Source: Sphingobium baderi
Lineage (GTDB): Bacteria; Pseudomonadota; Alphaproteobacteria; Sphingomonadales; Sphingomonadaceae
Length of the DNA: 64,000 nt
Reading direction: 5' to 3'
NCBI RefSeq assembly: GCF_001456115.1
Contig: NZ_CP013264.1
Coordinates: 2,808,501 to 2,872,500 of the forward strand
The position numbers and the translations under genes were made by a program. The notes beneath the pieces are model-generated. The model had not been told where the DNA came from. It worked only from the letters and a program-made list of their open reading frames with translations, and did no database searches. This document shows, one piece after another, positions 1-7,553 of this stretch. How positions within the stretch are numbered: the first letter of the stretch is position 1; each line of letters starts with the position of its first letter.

Positions 1-391
1 TCGTGCCCTGATGTCCCGTATCCGTCACGGCTACGGCGAAGCCCGCGCCAAGCAGCTTGGGGTTGGCAGGCGGCATAAAACCGGCAGCCCCGCCCAGACC
101 CATGAAATAATAGCGGCCGTTCCATTCGTTAGTGGGCAGCGAGAGAGTGAAATTGATCGTGGAGTCGGGCTTGGTCGCCTTGGCGGTTCCGACAATCTTG
201 CAAAAAGGCGTCGGCATCTGCAGTTGATCGGCGCTCAGGATGTTGGTGCCCTGGGGCGCGATTTTCTGGAGCGCATCGACGCTGCATTGCGCCTTGGGTT
301 CTGCGGAGGTGGGGGGAGGACTGTCCGCCGCCACGGCACTCGCGGATGCGATGGCCAGGGCGGAGGTAATAAAAAGACTGATCTTTTGCAT
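1..391 (-). CDS. Tannase/feruloyl esterase family protein (partial, N-terminal part)
   Basis: Only the first 130 or so codons are in the window; the gene runs off the left edge. The N-terminus is a signal peptide (MQKISLFITSALAIASASA, then VAA), so the product is exported. The segments YYFMGLGGAAGF and GFAVAVTDTGHQG match the start of the tannase/feruloyl esterase fold, secreted serine hydrolases that cleave ester bonds in tannins and hydroxycinnamate esters. The catalytic Ser, Asp and His lie outside the window. Start choice: AGGAG precedes two in-frame ATGs (395-397 and 389-391), and only the inner one has normal spacing (6 nt). It lies 66 nt downstream of a TonB receptor stop on the same strand, with a strong hairpin between, suggesting a shared uptake/hydrolysis unit. 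Substrate is inferred only from the family. Confidence 0.75.
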   Translation of the reverse strand, partial: MQKISLFITSALAIASASAVAADSPPPTSAEPKAQCSVDALQKIAPQGTNILSADQLQMPTPFCKIVGTAKATKPDSTINFTLSLPTNEWNGRYYFMGLGGAAGFMPPANPKLLGAGFAVAVTDTGHQGT

Positions 392-417
392 GTTCATCTC
401 CTAAACTGCGTTATGAT

Positions 418-449
418 CGGCGCCGCGAGTTCCCCCTTCCGCGGCGCCG
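418..449 (-). terminator. Strong hairpin between TonB receptor and tannase gene
   Basis: Perfect 10-bp inverted repeat: CGGCGCCGCG at 418-427 and its complement at 440-449, with a 12-nt loop. It sits just after the receptor stop (458) and 27 nt before the esterase start. No T-run follows on either strand, so it may be an attenuator or a 3'-end stabiliser rather than a simple intrinsic terminator. Confidence 0.55.
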
Positions 450-457
450 CCCTTCCA

Positions 458-2701
458 TCAGAATTCAAAGCGTCCTTCCACGCCGAACATGCGCGGTTCG
501 CCATAGAGATAGGCGACCGTCCCGAACTGGGTGGGGAGCTGATTATTGCCGCCGACGATATAGTCCTTGTCGGTGACGTTGCGGGCGAACACCGCGGCGC
601 TGAAGCCACTGCCGGCGATACGCCGCCAGTCGAGACGCAGGTCTATCTTGGTATAGGACGGCGCGATGGAGCCAGGAACGCTGAGCGCCGCTATGGGATT
701 CCCGTTAAAGCGGTTCACCGGATCGAAGGCGATCAGGCTTTGATAGTAAATATTCGCCGTTGCTGTCACGTTCCCCAGGCTTTCCGGTATAGGCAATGTT
801 ATGCGCGGCGTGACATTGAGCTGATGCTTGGGCGAATTAGGAAACCGGCTATTGCTCAGGTCGCCAAGCGAAGGGTCGGTGTAGCTGTCATATTTAGCAT
901 CTAGATAGGTATATTTGACAGCCACATCGAACCATTTGACAGGTTTGACCACCAGATCGACGTCAACTCCCTTGATCTTGCCTGCCGCCGCGTTCCGGGT
1001 GACGGTCGACGCCGGCGTCGTATTGAGGTTCACGAAACGCTGGATGTTTTTGTAGTCGTCATAGAAAAGGTCGACATTGGCTCTGAGCTGCCACCCGCCA
1101 AGCTGCCATTGCGATTTCAGGCCGATCTCATAATCCGTAACGGTTTCTGGCGCGAAAAAACGGTCAGCGGGATTAAGCGCAGTGGAATTGAAGCCGCCGG
1201 ATTTATAGCCCTTCCGGACGGATGCGTAGACGTTGATATCCCGATTAATCTCATAGAGGGCGTTTAGATTCCAGGTCGTCGCCTTGAACGTGCCTGAGAC
1301 CGTTGCGCCTCCCAGCGGAATTTCAACGCCGGGGAAGGGCACAAGCGTCGTTGCACTGGTCGAAGAGCGGAAATCCTTGGTTCTGCGTATACCAGCGGTA
1401 AGCGTCAGTCCGTCGGTCGGACGGAGGTCGAATTGTGCATAACCCGCCTTGCTGGTGTTTTTGCTGTTGCCGATGGCAAAGGCCCTGATCGGCCCTCCGA
1501 AAGGCACCAGCACATATTGCACCGTGTCGAACCCAACGCTGGGCGGCGATTTGAAATATTCGTCATAATAGCCGATCGTGCCGGTCAGCATACCGAATTC
1601 ACCGTGCAGTTGCACTTCTTCGGTACGTTCAATATTGAAATCGGATTGATAGGGATTGCTGACGTCCAGAATGGGCAATGGCGTGCCGTCGATATCATAG
1701 TCGGTCTTCTGCTTGAACAAGCGTCGGCTGAAGATGTTCTTGACCGAAATATTGTCGTTGATCTTAGCAGTCGTGGTGTTGACGAAACCCTTGGATTTGA
1801 GACCATTGCCCAATGGGAAATTGACATTGATTGTGCGCGGCCCTCGCGCAAGCTGTTCCGCCAGATAGGTGGTCAACTGACCTTCGAGTGGGGCAATGTT
1901 CGGATTGAGAGAAGCTGGCGTGAACCCGGCGATGGCGGCGCCGGAGCCTGCCTCATTGATATGGGTATATTGATAGATGAAATAGTTCTCCAGCCATTCA
2001 AAAGGCTGGATAACGACGCTGGCCCGGAACGAGGTTTTGCGTTCATTGTCCGTGCGTGAGTTGTCGAACAGGTTTTTGGTGAACCCATCACGGCGCAGAA
2101 TCTGTCCTGACAAGCGAACCATGAGCTGATCGGGAATGAGCGCACCGCCCATCGCGAATTCCAGATCGTGCCGGTCATAGGAACCAAGACGCCCGATCAC
2201 ATAACCGGAAAACTCATTGCCGGGCTTGCGCGGCACGAACAATACGGCGCCGCCTGTGGTGTTACGGCCGAATAGCGTGCCCTGCGGCCCCTTGAGGACC
2301 TGCACATTTTCCAGGTCGAAGAACTGCTTTCCGAAATCGGGCACATCCGCAAAATAGGTGACGACGCCTGGCGAGTTCTGACCGAATGTCTGGCCTTGTC
2401 CACGGATGGAAAAGGTGGTGTCGTTGCGGTTGGACGCGGTGTTCTGGACGCTCAGACCGGCGGCCACTGCGGGCAGGTCGTTCAGCGTCTTGACGTTGCG
2501 CTCGTTCAGGGTGTCGCCATCAATGGCGATGATCGAAATGGGCACGTCCTGCAACCGTTCGGATTGTCGCCGGGCGGTAACGATGATGTCTCCGCTGAGA
2601 TCGGAGGATAATTGCGCGGGCGAACTTTGCTGCGCCAGCGCGGGTTGCCCTGCCAGACAGGTAGCGAGCGCCGCCAGGCCAACTTGAAAACGATGATTCA
2701 T
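458..2701 (-). CDS. TonB-dependent outer-membrane receptor
   Basis: About 747 residues. A signal peptide ending near ALAQQ is followed by a TonB-box-like stretch (GDIIVTARRQSERLQDVPISI), a plug domain with NTASNRNDTTFSIRG and VQVLKGPQGTLFGRNTTGG, then a 22-strand-type barrel ending in GVEGRFEF with the terminal aromatic typical of outer-membrane barrels. The product should import a large or scarce substrate using TonB-ExbBD energy. The ligand cannot be read from the sequence; the adjacent tannase-type esterase suggests an aromatic ester or plant polyphenol. Start choice: GGAGGGG abuts the ATG at 2705-2707 but is 6 nt from the ATG at 2699-2701, so the latter is used. The region upstream (to 3081) must hold its promoter. 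Confidence 0.88.
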   Translation of the reverse strand: MNHRFQVGLAALATCLAGQPALAQQSSPAQLSSDLSGDIIVTARRQSERLQDVPISIIAIDGDTLNERNVKTLNDLPAVAAGLSVQNTASNRNDTTFSIRGQGQTFGQNSPGVVTYFADVPDFGKQFFDLENVQVLKGPQGTLFGRNTTGGAVLFVPRKPGNEFSGYVIGRLGSYDRHDLEFAMGGALIPDQLMVRLSGQILRRDGFTKNLFDNSRTDNERKTSFRASVVIQPFEWLENYFIYQYTHINEAGSGAAIAGFTPASLNPNIAPLEGQLTTYLAEQLARGPRTINVNFPLGNGLKSKGFVNTTTAKINDNISVKNIFSRRLFKQKTDYDIDGTPLPILDVSNPYQSDFNIERTEEVQLHGEFGMLTGTIGYYDEYFKSPPSVGFDTVQYVLVPFGGPIRAFAIGNSKNTSKAGYAQFDLRPTDGLTLTAGIRRTKDFRSSTSATTLVPFPGVEIPLGGATVSGTFKATTWNLNALYEINRDINVYASVRKGYKSGGFNSTALNPADRFFAPETVTDYEIGLKSQWQLGGWQLRANVDLFYDDYKNIQRFVNLNTTPASTVTRNAAAGKIKGVDVDLVVKPVKWFDVAVKYTYLDAKYDSYTDPSLGDLSNSRFPNSPKHQLNVTPRITLPIPESLGNVTATANIYYQSLIAFDPVNRFNGNPIAALSVPGSIAPSYTKIDLRLDWRRIAGSGFSAAVFARNVTDKDYIVGGNNQLPTQFGTVAYLYGEPRMFGVEGRFEF

Positions 2702-3028
2702 CTGCATCCCCTCCTGTTTTCCATGCCGCCGCCTTTTATGGCCGCTGACAATCAGAAGCTTAGCGGGATGACTCTCCGAAAATAGTGGGCACAATAGATT
2801 GGCGCACTCGGATCATTTTGCCGAAGCCGGCCCCATCATGATGAATCGGACATCGAAAAGCCAGAAATGTGCGTCGATGCGCCCACTCTATTGCCCAACC
2901 CTCGGAAAAGAGAGAATCCCTTTTTAATCCTCCGCAAGGCGAGCCAAACGGATGTATCAATCAGTTGTTCTCAATTCCGGGAACGGCAGGAATCTGGGCC
3001 GTAGCATTTGACGCCTGTCGTTTCGTTT
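2702..3028. other. Intergenic region, no gene recognised
   Basis: This gap separates two leftward TonB-receptor genes. Nothing here looks coding: short open frames lack ribosome sites and family motifs. It should contain the promoter of the downstream receptor (start 2701), but I could not assign clear -35/-10 boxes. Confidence 0.5.
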
Positions 3029-3070
3029 ATGCAATCCGTGCCTTCGATTTCGCAGAGGCACGGATTGCAT
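3029..3070 (-). terminator. Perfect 14-bp stem-loop after siderophore receptor gene
   Basis: ATGCAATCCGTGCC at 3029-3042 pairs exactly with its complement at 3057-3070 around a 14-nt loop. It begins 11 nt beyond the receptor stop codon (3082-3084), where a transcription terminator is expected. The usual T-run is absent on both sides, so its termination efficiency is uncertain; it could instead protect the 3' end of the mRNA. Confidence 0.55.
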
Positions 3071-3081
3071 CAGGCATAGCA

Positions 3082-5160
3082 TCAGAAGCGATAGCCGACC
3101 GTGCCCATGACATTGCGGGGCGCACCTACGAAACAGTCGCCGCGTGCAAGGCAAGAGGCATAATATTTGTTGTTGAGCAGGTTGGTCGCGTTGACTGCAA
3201 AGCGCCAGCTCTGCCAGTTGATCTCCGCCAGAGCATCAACCGTAGTGCGAGACGGGGTGACGATCGACCAGAGCGAGCTGGTCGATATGCTCTTGCCACT
3301 ATAGACCACGCCGCCACCCAGGCGCAGCTGGGCCGCGTCGGCGAGGCCGAACGTCTTGGTCGACCAGATCGACGCCGTGTGGCGCGGCATATAGTCGAGA
3401 CTGGTGTTCACTTCAGACTTGAGCTTGCTGTAGCCATAATTGGCGAGCAGTTCGAAATTGCCGGGCAGGGTGTGGCTTGCCTCAACTTCAAAGCCCTTGG
3501 TCGTCAGTTCGCCCGACTGGGTCGTCGCATTGCCCGCCAGATAGAGTAGGCGGTTGCGCTCCTTGATGTGGAAGGCGGTGACCGTCACCAATGTGTTTGG
3601 CGCGGGCTGCCATTTCACCCCTGCCTCGAATTGGGTGCCGGTCTGGGGCCGGTAGGGAGAACCGATGGTGCCGTCGACATTCTGGATGGAACCTGCGACC
3701 GGCAGAAAGCTCTCGGTATAGCTGAAGAAGGGCGAGATGCCGGCACCCATTTCACCGATGATGCCGGCGCGGAAAGTCGTGGCATTGTCTTTTTGGCCCG
3801 ACGAACCGGTGACATGGTCACGGCGGGCGCCCAGCACGACCGAGACGCGATCGAAGAAGCGAATCTGATCCTGCACATAGACGCCGAGCTGCTTCTGCGA
3901 TTCATAGACGAAAGGGCCGGTTGGATAGTAGGTCAGCAGCGCATCCCGATCGATCTCGTAGAGGTCGATCGTCTCAACCCCGCCGGCGTAGCGTTTGCCG
4001 ACCTTGTTCCAGCTATAGTCGACGCCGACGAGCAGCTTATGCTCGATATTTGCGCCCGTGTTAAAGGTGAACTGGAGATTGTTATCGGTCGAGAAGACGT
4101 TCATCCGCGCATCGCTGGCGTCTGCATAGAGGCCGATGGTTCGACCATCTGTGTCGAAGGGATTGGTTGGATTGGTGTAGCTGTCGGTATAATGGGTAAA
4201 ATATTCAAGATTGCTGTCGATATAACGCGCCTTGAGGCTGAGCCGGACTGCATCGGAGAAGCTGTGGGTGATGGAGCCGCCGCCCTGAAGCGAACGGCCA
4301 TTATAGCGGTCCCAGCCGGGCTTGCCGACGAAGGCATATTGGCCGAGCCGACCAGAAGGATAGGCCTCGTTCGGGCGGAAAGTGCCGACGATCGGCAGGA
4401 ATTGAGAGGTCGAACCGGTGTCGTCTTCCTGATAGAGGCCGGTCAGGACAATGTCGGTGTCAGGGGTCGGTTGCCAGCGAATCGAGGGCGCGAACATCAC
4501 GCGGTCGTCGGGAACATGATCGATATAGGTATCGGCATCGCGGACACGGCCGACCGCGCGGATCGCCAGATTGTCGGTCAGTGCGACGTTAACGTCACCC
4601 AACGCTTCTTTGCGGTCGAAACTGCCGTAAACCATGCTGATTTCACCGCGCGTCTCGAACCCCGGCGTCTTGGAGACGAGATTGACGAGGCCGCCGATCG
4701 AACCCTGGCCGAAAAGCACGGAGGCCGGACCACGCACGATCTCAACGCGGTCGAAATTATAGGGGTCGGATGTGATGCTGGCATAATAGGAAAAGATATC
4801 GCGCATGCCGTCACGGAACTGCAGGGCATCGATGCCACGCACGTTGAAACCGTCGACGCGGGTGTCGCGACCATAAGGATTGGCGAGCACGCCTGCGGCA
4901 TACTTCACCGTATCGCTGATGCTGATCGCGCCCTGCGAAAGATATTGGTGGGAAGAGATAACCTTGATTGGCTGAGGGAGTTCGATGAGCGGCGTTTCCG
5001 TTTTCGTGCCGGCATTAGCGGCGGTGACGACGATGCTATCCTGTGCGTCGTTTGAATTTTCAGGAGAAGCGGCGAGCTGATCTTCCGCCCGCGCGGTGGC
5101 GTTCGCCGACAAGGCCAGAAGCGCGACTCCGCAAAGAGCAAGCGAGCGAGCAGCGAGCAT
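3082..5160 (-). CDS. TonB-dependent siderophore receptor
   Basis: About 692 residues. After a signal peptide (ending near ATARAED) come a TonB box (DSIVVTAANAG), a plug with SISDTVKYAAGV, DGFNVRGIDALQFRDGM and VEIVRGPASVLFGQGSIGG, then a barrel ending NVMGTVGYRF. This is the ferrichrome/catecholate-type siderophore receptor pattern, including the late two-cysteine motif CLARGDC near the C-terminus. It should import ferric chelates across the outer membrane. Start choice: AGGAG overlaps the ATG at 5164-5166 and is 6 nt from the ATG at 5158-5160; I use the latter. An imperfect palindrome about 55 nt upstream may be an iron-regulator site. The precise siderophore is unknown. Confidence 0.9.
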   Translation of the reverse strand: MLAARSLALCGVALLALSANATARAEDQLAASPENSNDAQDSIVVTAANAGTKTETPLIELPQPIKVISSHQYLSQGAISISDTVKYAAGVLANPYGRDTRVDGFNVRGIDALQFRDGMRDIFSYYASITSDPYNFDRVEIVRGPASVLFGQGSIGGLVNLVSKTPGFETRGEISMVYGSFDRKEALGDVNVALTDNLAIRAVGRVRDADTYIDHVPDDRVMFAPSIRWQPTPDTDIVLTGLYQEDDTGSTSQFLPIVGTFRPNEAYPSGRLGQYAFVGKPGWDRYNGRSLQGGGSITHSFSDAVRLSLKARYIDSNLEYFTHYTDSYTNPTNPFDTDGRTIGLYADASDARMNVFSTDNNLQFTFNTGANIEHKLLVGVDYSWNKVGKRYAGGVETIDLYEIDRDALLTYYPTGPFVYESQKQLGVYVQDQIRFFDRVSVVLGARRDHVTGSSGQKDNATTFRAGIIGEMGAGISPFFSYTESFLPVAGSIQNVDGTIGSPYRPQTGTQFEAGVKWQPAPNTLVTVTAFHIKERNRLLYLAGNATTQSGELTTKGFEVEASHTLPGNFELLANYGYSKLKSEVNTSLDYMPRHTASIWSTKTFGLADAAQLRLGGGVVYSGKSISTSSLWSIVTPSRTTVDALAEINWQSWRFAVNATNLLNNKYYASCLARGDCFVGAPRNVMGTVGYRF

Positions 5161-5211
5161 GGACATCTCCTTCTATTGCGACGCAGTCTTAACTAAGGCG
5201 CACGTAGGGCT

Positions 5212-5224
5212 ATTAATAATGAAT
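5212..5224. promoter_or_regulatory. Candidate Fur-like iron box
   Basis: ATTAATAATGAAT is a 13-nt imperfect palindrome (5 of 6 pairs) in an AT-rich patch 52-64 nt upstream of the siderophore receptor start. Its spacing and composition resemble Fur-family operators, fitting the iron role of the gene. A single unsupported match, so only a candidate. Confidence 0.35.
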
Positions 5225-5546
5225 CGCAATATATGATTTTACATAGGCTGCGATGGCCATGCCCAGGCAGGCATGGCGCAGATCGCCGCCTCACCCAATT
5301 TACCGGATAATCACGACGACTATGGTGAAATGGTCGTATAGACCGCCTCGGCATCTGCGATGAATATCGGCTATTTGCCGACCCTTCTTGATCCGTTCCT
5401 GCATTATTTTGTTAGGCTTGACGTTGTGAAGATGCATGGGCCACAACCGCTCAATAGAGCGGGATGCATGAGCAACCCAGTCATATCGCTCCATTATTTC
5501 AGTGTCCGGGGTCTCCATCCGGCGCGACAGCAACAGGAGGTGAAGC
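5225..5546. promoter_or_regulatory. Divergent intergenic region with small palindromes
   Basis: This region lies between the leftward siderophore receptor and the rightward SDR gene and must hold both promoters. It contains a short palindrome GGTC-GTATA-GACC at 5332-5344 and a hairpin CCGCTC-AATA-GAGCGG at 5447-5462. The hairpin is flanked on both sides by GATGCATG (5431-5438 and 5463-5470). These could be operator sites, but no regulator gene is adjacent. No credible coding frame is present. Confidence 0.4.
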
Positions 5547-6302
5547 ATGCCGGCACTTGGTGGACGTACTGCGATCGTTACCGGCGGGGGGCACGGCGTC
5601 GGGCGCGGCATTGCCTTGTCGCTTGCCGAGGCGGGGGCTCAGCTTGTCATCTGCGGCCGCACACCGGAAACCTTGAGTGCTGTACGAAAGGAGGTCGAGG
5701 CTAGGGGAGGCGTCGCGCTGGACATAGTGTGTGACATCACCCGCGTAGCCGATCTGGAGCGGCTGGTGGCGGCGACCCTGGAACGGTTCGGCGGCATTAA
5801 TATCCTGGTTAACAATGCCGCTATCGTACCCCATGGGACGCTGCTGGAGATTGATGATGCGCTAGTGCAGGCGGCTTGGGAGACGGGCCCCGTTGCCACG
5901 CTTCATCTGATGCGCCTATGTCACCCACACCTCAAAGGCGATGGCGCGATTGTGAACGTTTCCTCGGGCATAGCCATCTCCGGCAACGCCCATCGGCGTG
6001 GCATCTATGCTGCGACAAAAGCGGCGCTCAACGCCATCTCTCGGGCCGCTGCCAACGAATGGGGACCGGATGGAATTCGGGTCAACACCATCATGCCTGT
6101 GGCGCGGACTGAGGCTGTGGAACGCTTCTTCGCGGATGAACCGGAGCGGGCAGAGGCCATGTTGGCCGCCATACCGCTGGGGCGGGTGGGTGATACCGAA
6201 GAGGATATCGGCCGCGCGGTGGCCTTCATCGTCAGCCCTGACGCCAGATACATTACCGGCGTGACTATCCCCGTCGATGGAGGCTCAAGCTATATCCGCT
6301 AG
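5547..6302 (+). CDS. Short-chain dehydrogenase/reductase (SDR), classical type
   Basis: 251 residues, the usual size of a classical SDR, an NAD(P)-dependent oxidoreductase acting on alcohols or ketones. The cofactor motif TGGGHGVG is at 12-19, NNA at 89-91, and the catalytic Ser near 139-140 with YxxxK at Tyr154-Lys158. The C-terminal VTIPVDGGSSYIR is also typical. The ribosome site AGGAGGTGA ends 3 nt before the ATG and almost fully complements 16S rRNA, implying strong translation. It stands alone, divergent from the siderophore receptor and convergent with asd. The substrate cannot be predicted. Confidence 0.85.
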   Translation: MPALGGRTAIVTGGGHGVGRGIALSLAEAGAQLVICGRTPETLSAVRKEVEARGGVALDIVCDITRVADLERLVAATLERFGGINILVNNAAIVPHGTLLEIDDALVQAAWETGPVATLHLMRLCHPHLKGDGAIVNVSSGIAISGNAHRRGIYAATKAALNAISRAAANEWGPDGIRVNTIMPVARTEAVERFFADEPERAEAMLAAIPLGRVGDTEEDIGRAVAFIVSPDARYITGVTIPVDGGSSYIR

Positions 6303-6364
6303 CCGGACGGCCACGGTCGTGGTCCGGTGGGCTGCCGTGTTGAAAGAAGGCCTTCCAACACGGC
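6303..6364. terminator. Two consecutive hairpins between SDR and asd (bidirectional terminator)
   Basis: Hairpin one pairs CCGGAC (6303-6308) with GTCCGG (6322-6327). Hairpin two pairs GCCGTGTTG (6334-6342) with CAACACGGC (6356-6364), with GAAGGCCTTC nested in the loop. They fill the 85-nt gap between two convergent genes. Confidence 0.65.
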
Positions 6365-6387
6365 GACGCCAGGATGACATAAAAGCC

Positions 6388-7413
6388 TTAGCCCTTTTTC
6401 AGGTGGCGGCGGCCTAGCAGTTCCGCAATCTGCACCGCGTTGAGCGCCGCGCCCTTGCGGAGGTTGTCGCTGACGCACCAGAGCGAGAGGCCGTTATCAA
6501 CGGTTGAATCCTCGCGTACGCGGCTGATGAAGGTGGCATAATCGCCCACACACTCGACCGGGGTGACGTAACCGCCATCCTCGCGCTTGTCGACGAGCAT
6601 CACGCCGGGCGCCTCGCGCAGGATATCCTGCGCTTCCTTGGCCGATATTTCCTTCTCGAACTCGATGTTCAACGCTTCGGAGTGGCCCACGAAGACGGGG
6701 ACACGGACGCAAGTCGCCGTGACCTTGATCTTGGGATCGAGGATCTTCTTGGTTTCCGCGACCATCTTCCATTCTTCCTTGGTCGAACCGTCGTCCAGGA
6801 AAACGTCGATATGCGGGATCACGTTGAAGGCGATCTGCTTGGTGAACTTCTTCGCCTCCGCCGGATCGCCGACGAAGATGTTGCGCGACTGTTCGAACAG
6901 TTCGTCCATGCCCGCCTTGCCCGCGCCGGAAACCGACTGATAGGTGGCGACGACGACACGCTTGATCGTGGCTGCGTCATGCAGGGGTTTGAGCGCCACG
7001 ACCATCTGCGCGGTGGAGCAGTTGGGATTGGCGATGATGTTCTTCTTCTTGTAGCCGTCGATGGCGTCCGGGTTCACTTCGGGCACGATCAGGGGCACGT
7101 CCGGGTCCATGCGGTAGAGCGACGAATTGTCGATCACGACGCAGCCCGCCGCCGCCGCCTTGGGCGCATATTCAGCCGTCGGGCCGGAGCCTGCGGCGAA
7201 CAGGGCGATGTCCCATCCGGCGAAGTCGAAATGTTCAATATTCTTGCATTTGAGTGTCTTGCCAGTGTCACCGAAATCAACGTCGGTGCCATGCGACCGG
7301 GGCGAAGCAACCGCCGCGATCTCGTCAATCGGGAACTCGCGTTCGGCGAGAATGGTCAGCATCTCGCGGCCCACATTGCCCGTGGCACCAACGACGACGA
7401 CCTTGTAACCCAT
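6388..7413 (-). CDS. asd: Aspartate-semialdehyde dehydrogenase
   Basis: 341 residues. Catalyses NADPH-dependent reductive dephosphorylation of aspartyl phosphate to aspartate semialdehyde, the branch point to lysine/diaminopimelate, threonine and methionine; cytosolic and normally essential. The NADP motif GATGNVG is at 9-15, and the nucleophile Cys132 lies in ANPNCSTAQ; SVSGAGKAG and the late RVPVFVGHSE are further family signatures. The open frame extends upstream to 7617, but that extension has no resemblance to the family, and MGYKVVVVGATG at 7413 is the standard N-terminus. It lies 140 nt downstream of the peptidase gene on the same strand. Confidence 0.96.
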   Translation of the reverse strand: MGYKVVVVGATGNVGREMLTILAEREFPIDEIAAVASPRSHGTDVDFGDTGKTLKCKNIEHFDFAGWDIALFAAGSGPTAEYAPKAAAAGCVVIDNSSLYRMDPDVPLIVPEVNPDAIDGYKKKNIIANPNCSTAQMVVALKPLHDAATIKRVVVATYQSVSGAGKAGMDELFEQSRNIFVGDPAEAKKFTKQIAFNVIPHIDVFLDDGSTKEEWKMVAETKKILDPKIKVTATCVRVPVFVGHSEALNIEFEKEISAKEAQDILREAPGVMLVDKREDGGYVTPVECVGDYATFISRVREDSTVDNGLSLWCVSDNLRKGAALNAVQIAELLGRRHLKKG

Positions 7414-7553
7414 GACTAAACACTCCACTCCATGCAAAATTGCGGAGTGGGCGCCATAGCGTCGTTGCGTCATTTGTCCAGCTTTATGCGGTTTATTGCG
7501 CGAAAGCGTAGCTTCTGGAGAAGGATGTTGGCGCAATGCGGATTGGACCGTCG

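Noticed and set aside
3568..5055. Long rightward open frame of 495 codons
   Set aside because: It lies antisense to the siderophore receptor, has no ribosome site or family motif, and mirrors the GC-rich codons of the real gene.
5300..5611. Leftward open frame of 103 codons in the receptor-SDR gap
   Set aside because: Runs into the SDR gene on the opposite strand, has no ribosome site and no familiar sequence.
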